From contig NC_041394.2 in the NCBI RefSeq assembly GCF_900747795.2, forward strand, positions 115,734,462 through 115,798,461: 64,000 nt of DNA. The letters are read 5' to 3'. The translations under genes were made by a program, and so were the position numbers. Shown here one piece after another: positions 36,101-45,327 of this stretch. Origin of the DNA: Erpetoichthys calabaricus. Taxonomy: Eukaryota; Chordata; Cladistia; Polypteriformes; Polypteridae. The notes under the pieces are model-generated. The model had not been told where the DNA came from, searched no databases, and saw nothing but the letters and a program-made list of their open reading frames with translations. The number at the start of each line of letters is the position of its first letter. The stretch's first letter is position 1.

Positions 36101-39100
36101 AGTACTTTCCTAGCCCTGTAGTTTTCATATCATGTCTTATCACCCTTTTTGAATATGAGGTCAATGTCAGCTAATTTCTGTTCTGCAGGAATGTGTTCTG
36201 CATTCCATATTGATGTAATGACCTTATGTAACTTTTTAGCCAGGGAAGCAATACCTGTTTTAATGCTTTGGCTGTCACCACCTTAGGCCCTGGGGTCTTT
36301 CTAGTCTTGAGTTGTTTGATGGTTGCGGTGACTTCAGATTTTATTGGCTCCTCGATTTTTCATGTTTCCAAGACCACTCTCTGTATCTAGATTCTGATCA
36401 AGGCGAGATGGTGGTTTGTAATTCTGGAGCACGTTGAAATGCTGCTTCAAGAATTCCAGGGTCTTATTAGTGGACTGTGTGGTCCGGCCTGCTGAGTTTT
36501 GGATGTTCATGAATGGCTGACTGTACTTGCCTATTAGCATTTTCAGAGTGGAGAAAAGCATCCTTTGATTGTCACTTCCAGCAGTCACCTCCATCTCAGC
36601 AGCAAACGTATTCCATAATTGTTCTTTCTTGCTTTTCAGCCTTCTTTAGATTTCCTTTGTCATCTCCTTTGCTCGAGTTGCGTCAATGAATTTGTGTGTA
36701 TTTGTTTGCTGGATTACCTTGAAGGTGACATCTGAAACCTCTTCTCTTGTCATTTCTTCTCCGCCTTTGGGCAGATAACCACTATGGTTTCTGTCACTGT
36801 TTGTCAATGTCTTCCAAGCATTGCAGTTTGTAGAAGTGGTTACACAACTGAATTTGGAACTGTTTGTTATATGCTGATTGCATAATATGTGCTTGGTCTA
36901 ATTGAGGAGGCTGATGACATCTTGGCACTGCTTTCAGTCTCAGTTTGATGATCAGAACCAACTTCTGCACCCCTTCTGACTTCTGGTCATTAATTTGAAC
37001 CGATGATTAATCAGGAAGTAGTTGATCGTGCTAGCAACATTCAAGGTACAGGACGACCATGCCATCTTGTGGACAGATTTATGCCAGAAATATGTATTGG
37101 CGATGATAAGGTATTTATAGGAAGCAAAGCTCAATATTTTCATTGATTTTGCTGCAGCTGAACATGCTCAGACCCAGTGAGGCAAAGCTCTGTCAAAAGA
37201 ATTTAGATTTTTCCAACTTTGGATGTGCCATGTTGCAAATATGAGGTAGTTCTTCTGCGTCACAATTCTTTTATCAGCATCCAATGCTTGTATTCACTCG
37301 ATGTCATGACAGGAGTACCCAGTAGCCCACTTCTCAGCAATGCCCTGGTAACTTCTGGTGCTACTCCTTCGGCAGCCCCAGACACAGTAGTATTGTATGA
37401 GGTTCGGTTTTGATGCATATGTCAATGAATGCATGCCAGTAATTTTTACCCTGCAAGGTGAATAGCAATCATAGTTCTTAGCCATGTGCTGACCACTACG
37501 TGACTCCGCCAGTTTTCCAGTACGCCACTTCTCCAAGTCTCAGAAGCGAACTACTGGCCCAACATACATTGTCGCACCACTGGGACTATGAGCTATGTAC
37601 AGGAGGGATTAGCTATACTGGCTTGTAAATGAAAATACAAGAAGATGTTGAACATCTTATCTGAAATAAGAGCTCTACTAAAGACTAATCCAAATAAAAT
37701 GTATCAATATGAAGTAAATGAAACTCACCAGCCTAGTAGTGGGCTGATGTATTTGTGAATTTCCAGCCCTTGCTCTCTTTCTGCACAGCAGGATAGATTC
37801 TTGTTGGCTAGGATGATAGTGTAAATTCTCCTTTGGTGTCTGCTGCATAATGTTTTAGTTGTAATCTGCACTCATGATTATAGCATCCCAAAACTACTAA
37901 TAGCATTGAGCTGTATAGTGAGAGATTTGAAGAAAGCACCTGCTTAGAGTAATAAAATGTGTCTAAAATGATATTCTAGTGTAAAAAATGTATTGATGAA
38001 AGAAGACTTTGAAGTTTGTTTGTAACAGTTTGCATATCTTAGTTCTTTTTCCTATGTAATATTCTAATATAAATTACTTTTTTCCCTAATAAATCTCTAT
38101 TAAAATATCAGAAATCTACACCTCCGGAATTGACACAACATCAGTCTATTCTGAAAGTGTCTGGTAAGTACCAAACTAAATTTTTCTATGTACGAATAAT
38201 TCCTAGAATTGTACAATTTAATATACAGAACAGTTTATATGATCATGCAATGTACTGTTAAATGTGCTGTTTTTGTTAATATGGTATTCAGTTTTTTTCT
38301 TTTTAATATTGCCAAGGATTTTAACATTATATTGTTGAGCCTGTGATTATATTTTTAGATTTCAGTGATTTTTAAAATGACCTAATTATTTTCTATCTCA
38401 TTCTAAAGTTTCATGTTTTGATGCATTTATTAGATAGATAGAAAATGTATTAATCCCAAAGGAAATTGCAGGGTTACAGCATCAGACATAAAAAGACACA
38501 AATATGCATATAGCAGGAATTATCCATAAGTACGAGGGGCATTCAAATATAAACAGAAATTTATGAGCTACACTTTATTTATTGAATACAATGAAACGAC
38601 ATACACACTATTTTTCTATGTCGTCTCCTGTCTCTGCAATACACTTGTTCTAGCACTCAGGAAGCTTCTTAATCCCAAAAGTCTTTTGACTGCATGTTGA
38701 CCAGTTCTTGCACAGCATCAATAAACCTCCTCATTCAACTTGAATTTCTTCCCTCCTAAAAAATTCCTTAAGTGGACCGAAGAGATGATAGTCCTTCTCT
38801 GAATGACTTGCACCAATCCTACACTCTAGACTGAGAGAGACACTCATCCCCAAATTGATTTTTAAGTCTTGAATAAATGTGAGATGGAATGACTCCTTCA
38901 TTTGTTAAAAATGTAATAATAATTTGCTGAGCAGCACTACTGTGTTACCTCCTTCTCCGACATGTTGATTACAACTGACAGGAAAAGAGGAAAGAGCAGC
39001 TAGCACTACTAACGACAAGTTCAGACATGCAAGTGTTTGTCCAGTGAGTCATATCTACCTTGCACTCATTATAAGAACACAGCATGAAAATTCCTGTTCA

Positions 39101-42100
39101 TAACTGAACGCCCCTTGTATAATAACAAAATATAAGAATTTACCATATGTACAGGTAACATGATTAAAGTTGCACCTTCATGTCACAGTACAGAATATAA
39201 GCCATTTGTACAGTATATTGGCACATGATGCATCATTGTCTGAACAGTAATAACTTGGCCGTGGAGTGACTCATTATTGACCCTAATGGCTGAGGGCATA
39301 AATTACCTCACCTAGCTCTGTTTGGACCAATGCAGTTGTCTGTGTCTTTTACTGAATGTGCTCCTCTGTTTAGCTAGAACCTCATACAGGAGTGAGAGCC
39401 ATTATCCAGGATATTAAGAAGCTTCCCGTGTAACCTCTGTTCTACCCCTTCTTCCAGTGAGTCCAGCCTGACACCCAAGATTAAACCAACCTTTTTAGTC
39501 AATTTATTTAGCCTTTTGGCTTCCCAAGCACTAATAAAGTATTTCCTCAGCACACTACTGCATAGAAAATTACAATGGCTATTACAGACTGGTAGAAAAC
39601 ATGTTAGAGTGCCCTACATATATCAAATGACCTCAGCCTCCTCAGGAGAAAGAGGCAACTGATTGCAACTACGTTTTGAAGTTTTGATTCATATTTAAAT
39701 TGTATTTGGCCACTATTTATACTAAATTCTACTAAACTTTTTAGTTGACTACAAATGGACTGACTGATTACTGATTGTTCTTTCTTGAAAATTTTGTTGT
39801 GTGCTTACTTTTTGTTCAGAGAAAAGGATGAAGCCCTTACTGCCACGTGCAGGTCCCTATCTAATACCCATTCAGCCTCTACTTGTACCTCCTCTCCTCA
39901 TGTCACCTACCACACAGCTTTCTCTGCACACTAATCAGAATGCTGTCTGTGGACTGGGAAAGACAAACAAAAAGGTTCGCATTGCTCCCAAGGTAAATAA
40001 ACGTTTATTTATTTATTTATTTATTTATACATACTACTGTCCCCAAGGAGTGATTATTAAAACAGCATCACTGGATTTCTCTTATACTAGAAACATGTTT
40101 ACTGAGTTTGTTTGGGACTACTGAAATATTCAATGATTAAACTTGGCTTGCTATAGTAGTCTTTGACTTTTGTCCATTATATTGCCTATAGTACACTTTA
40201 TAAGAACATTAAAAGAATTTTGACAAAAACAGGCCATTCAGTACAGTAAAGTTCTCCTAATATTTCTAAAATAACATTCAGTTGAGTTTTGAACTTGATT
40301 ACCACTACACACAATTTGGTGATTTATTCTATGTGTCTGTGGTTCATTTGTGAAGAAAATCTTTCCTTAATAAATTTCCATCTGTGTCCCCATGTTCTTG
40401 TTGAGGAACTTAGTTTAAAATATTAACTATGACCCACTGTATTTAATTCCTTTAATAAATGTTAAAACCTCAATCATATCACCACTTAATCTCAATTTGT
40501 TTATATTAAAGAAGTTTAACTCCTTCAATCTTTCTTCATAGCTCATACCTTGCAGTCTTGGAAATCATGTAATCATTCTTCACTGCACTTTCTCTACTGC
40601 TGTTTATGTGTTTTTTTTTTTTTTAATATGGAGACCAAAATGCCGCACAGTACTACTAATGAGGACTCACTTTCCCTTGGGCTATACTGTACACATTTGC
40701 TAACTGTATATTTCAAAATCTTATTGGCCAACTTTATGGCTCTTACCACTAGATGTATTTTCAGTTTCAGATTTCCCATTGTCTATTCAAATTTAACATT
40801 TTTACTTCTTCCCTACATGTAATACCTTAAATTGATTTATATTAAATTTAATTTGCCTAAACTCTACTCTCGCCTCCACTGCAATAATTTGATTTTATCT
40901 AGATTATCTACCCTTTCACCTAATTTGGCATTTTCTACAAACTTAACTGGCTTGGTTTTTTAATATTCTTACTAAAGTCATTAATGTATATTAAAGAACA
41001 GCAGCCCTAGCACCAACCTCTGATGGATATTACTTTTAACATCTCCTAATTCTGAGAATGTTTCTCACAACAAAAGTCTTTATTCCTGGTGTTTAAGCTA
41101 ATCTGGCCCCACCTGCAAACATGCCTTGAATTTCCACTTCTTTTAGTGTAATGTCTAACCTATCAAAAGCTTTAAGAACTTTCAGATAAATAATGTCATA
41201 CGTGCTTCTCTGGTCGTATGCTTACTCATAGAATTCCAGCATATTAGTGAAAGACAGTCTCCCCTCATCTGGGCCCATTCTCACTGTTTACCAATATATT
41301 TGTTATTATTCTTGGTGCTAGATCTTTTCCTTAAAGCTTACAGGATTATAGTTGTCGTGAAAAAAATTTTCCTCTATCTTCAAAGAAGGTAGTCGCAGAG
41401 CCCAGATGAAAATGCAGAAATTTTCTTTCTTTGCACAGAGTTATGCACAAATGTCTCAGTCCATGGAGTGAGAAATCAATTAAACAATTCATTGTCTTTT
41501 ATACTTTTCTATTATCATTACCTTATCTAATACATCATGTCATCTGACTCCTAATATGCAGAACTTTATTACCTTTATCCAATCAAATGAGCAACAAGTA
41601 ATTTAGAATAGAATAGAATAGAATGCCTTTTATTGTCACTATACACATGTACAATGAGATTAAAAGCAGCTCCTTCAGTGCAGACATATATGTAGAACAC
41701 AACAAGTAAATAAACAAACAAATGGTGCAAAAAGTTGCAAAGAAGTTACAAAAACGTTCTGCGACGCTATATACATATGGAAAGAATAATAACTATTGCA
41801 CTATTGGGTTATTGCACATTATATAAATACTGGAAAGAATAACTATTGCACTATTGGGTTATTGCACATAATTTAAATATTGCACAATAATGATGATCAT
41901 GTGCAGTGAGTAGTGGATGTTGGACCCTGAGAGTAATGATATTGTACAGTATACAGATATTGCACAATTCTTATCAGTACCATTTAGATATTGGATATTG
42001 CACAGTTGATGGATAGAAGGAAGTCCAGGGGTTGGGGGATTAGACTGTGCAGTCCGTGCATGTGTGAGTTTAGAATGGTTATGGCTTTTGGGGGAAAAAC

Positions 42101-45100
42101 TGTTCTTGAGTCTGTTTGTCCTTGTTGTGATGCACCTGTAGCGCCTCCCTGAAGGCATCAGGTCAAACAGATCAGAGCCAGGGTGGGAGCTGTCCTTCAT
42201 GATGTTTTTTGCTCTGCTGAGGCAGCGGGAGGTGTAAATGTCCATCAGGGAGGGGAGAGGAAGTATAACCACTGCTGAGCCTTCTTGATGACTGCTGTGA
42301 TGCTGTCTGTCCAGGAGATGTCAGCGGAGATAAGGATGCAGAGAAACAGGAAGGTATGGACCCTCTTCACACACTCGCCGTTGATGTAAAGGGGGGCTAA
42401 GTCGGTGCTGTGCCTCCAGAATTCGACAAAAATCTCCTTGGTTTTCCTGGTGTTCAGAGCCAGATTGTTCTTTGAGCACCAGGCTGCCAATTTCAGGACC
42501 TCCTCACTGTAAGCTGCCTCGTCTTCCTTTGAGACAAGTCCGACCACTGGTGTCGTCAGCAAACTTGATGATGAGGTTATTGTTGTGGGCCGGACTACAG
42601 TCGTGGGTGTAGAGACAGTACAGAAAGGGGCTCAGCACACAGCCTTGTGGGGTACCGGTGTTCAGTGTGCGAATGGAGGAGTGGTGGAGGCCGAGTCTCA
42701 CAGTCTGAAGCCGGTTGGTAAGAAAGTCTTTTATCTAGACACATGTGAGAGGGGGGGAGGCCAAGAGTGACCAGTTTGGTGATGAGAATGTCAGGAATGA
42801 TTGTAGTAAAAGCTGAGCTGTAATCCACAAAGAGCATCTGGATGTAGCGCTGCTAGATGGCTCAGCACAGAGTGGAGAGATACGGCAATGCCGTCTTCTG
42901 CGGATCTGTTCATGCAATATGCAAATTGGTAGGGATCGAAGTCTTGGGGAAGATAGTCCTTGATGTGCTGGAGAACCAGTCTCTCGAAGTACTTCGTGAT
43001 TACCGGAGTGAGGGCCACAGGGCGATAATCAGTTAGGCTGGTGATGGGAGACATCTTCGGCACTGAAATGATTGTGGCTGATTTAGGCAAGACGGAATGA
43101 CTGCCTGGGCTAGGGAGAGGTTAAAGATTTTGGTGAAGATAAGGGTGAGCTGGTGGGCACACGCTCTGAGCACCCTACCAGGCACTCCATCTGGGCCAGC
43201 AGCCTTCTTGGGGTTCACTGCCAGGAGCACCCATCTGACATCGTGCCCCTTTACAGTGAATGGAGTAGTGCAGGAACCCGGTGAGGGTGGGAGCAGGTGA
43301 GTGCTGCTGTTGTGATAATTCAAAGTGAGCAAAGAAGCAGTTTAGCTCCTCTACTAGCTGCACACTCACATCTCCTGTTGTTGCATCATAGCCTCTGTAG
43401 TTTGTGATGTTTGGTATTCCCTGCCACACCTCCCGTGTATTGTGGCTGGACAGTTGGGACTCTGTGCTTCTCTTATGGTCCGTCTTGGCTTTTTTAATTC
43501 CACTTTTCAGAGCAGCTCGGGCAAACCCTGTACAGAGCTCTGTCAACTGACCTGAAGGCAGCGTTGCGGTCTGTGAGGACTGTACCGACCTGGCTGGTCA
43601 TCCAGGGTTTCTGGTTTGTGAAAACCCAAATGTTTCTGTCCACGGTCACATTTCCAATGCAGAACCTGATATAATCCAGTACCATTCCTGTGAATGTTTC
43701 CAGCCCTTGGTGTTCAAATATGTCCCAGTCCGTCTGTTCGAAGCAGTCCTGTAGTTTGGAGAGTGCATTTTCAGGCCAGGTTGTAACAGTCTTTATGGTG
43801 GGCCTGGCACTGCGTCTGAGGAGGGTGTAGGCTGGGGAGAGCAGGAGAGAAAGATGGTCGGACTGTTCGAGTTCGGGGAGGGCTATAGCTCTCTATGCAT
43901 GCTTGATGTTGGAGTAAACATGGTCCAGAATGTTCTCCCCTCTAGTAGAACACTTAACATGTTGATAAAATTTCGGGAGTTCAGTGTTCAAGTTGGCCTT
44001 GTTAAAGTCTCCTGCAATTATATGAGTACTGTCAGGGTGGGCTCGCTGCTGTTCGTTAATGGTATTCAGCAGGAGAGAGAGTGCCATGTTTACATTGGCG
44101 TCGGGTGGAATGTACACAGCCATGACAATCACTACTGTTAGCTCTCTCGATAGGAAAAAAGGCCGGCATCTTTCTGACATGTACTCGAGGTCAGGGGAAC
44201 AGTGTTTGTCTATAATTGTCCCGTTGTTGCACCAGTTCTCATGCATGTAAATACAGAGCCCCCATCCCCTGCTCTTACCGGATTCCTTTGTCCTGTCCCA
44301 GCAGAACAGAGTGCAACCTGCTAGCTGCATGCTAGCATCAGGTATCCCCGGGTGAAACCAGGTTCCAGTGATAATCAAAACACAGCAGTCACGAACATAG
44401 CGATTTTCAGCGAGTTGTAATTCCAAGTCATCCGTTTCATGCACCAGGGATCTGGCATTGGTGAGACACAGGCTCGGTAGAGGTGGCTTGCGTGGTTGTT
44501 TCTTTAGCCTTTAGCATAACGCCGGATCTGCGGACCCGCTTCTGCTTCCTTTCCCTCCTCCGTCTGCGCCATCTCCTAGACCCAACAACAATCCACGGAG
44601 AAATTTCTCACTCATGTCGATTCTCCCGTCATTCTGAACACTGCTTCCTTAGGATTGGTGTTTGTGGATCGTTCTATTCATCTTATCACTGCTTTATAGG
44701 GGGTGTTTGGTCTTTCCCATCTGTTTATCTTCTCTTTCTAAGGGGTTGTTCATTACTCATTTACCTCATTCTAACCTTTTAAAACCAAGCTGGTGGTTTC
44801 TCTAAGATGAGACAGATCTCACCTGTTTAAGCTTTAAGCTACATTTAGTTAACCCTTGGGTTACCTTCAGTCCTTTTTCTTATGTTTATTAATTCATTCT
44901 ATTGTGTTTCTTTCTCTCTCTCTCTCTCTCTCTCTCCATATAATATAATATACAGTGAACCCTTGACTTACGAACTCAATTCGTTTGCGAGAGCTGGTTG
45001 TAACTAAAGTTGGTTGTAAGTCAAGAATATTTTTCACATAAGAAATAATGGAAATGCCCTTAACGTGTTCAGAACCGTCCATAGCAACACTTACTGTACT

Positions 45101-45281
45101 TAACTTTTTTTAATTTGAAAAGGTTTGTATAATGTGCATAATTTACCAAAAACAAGTGGATACACGTGACTGCATTCGGGTCGTAACGCAAGATGTTGGT
45201 CGTAACTGAAAACAAAAATTTTGGTCGTAAAGCAAGTTGTTCACATGTCAGGCCGGTCGTATATCAAGGGTCGACTATTTT

Positions 45282-45327
<46 letters not shown>

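Larger units (their letters stand above)
32311..38111 (+). other. FOXM1: FOXM1 intron 6
   Basis: 5.8 kb. 32.3-33.5 kb shows no recognisable element. From 33.6 kb on it is mostly LINE 3' ends, a pogo-type mini-element and a LINE endonuclease/RT relic, listed separately. Confidence 0.85.
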
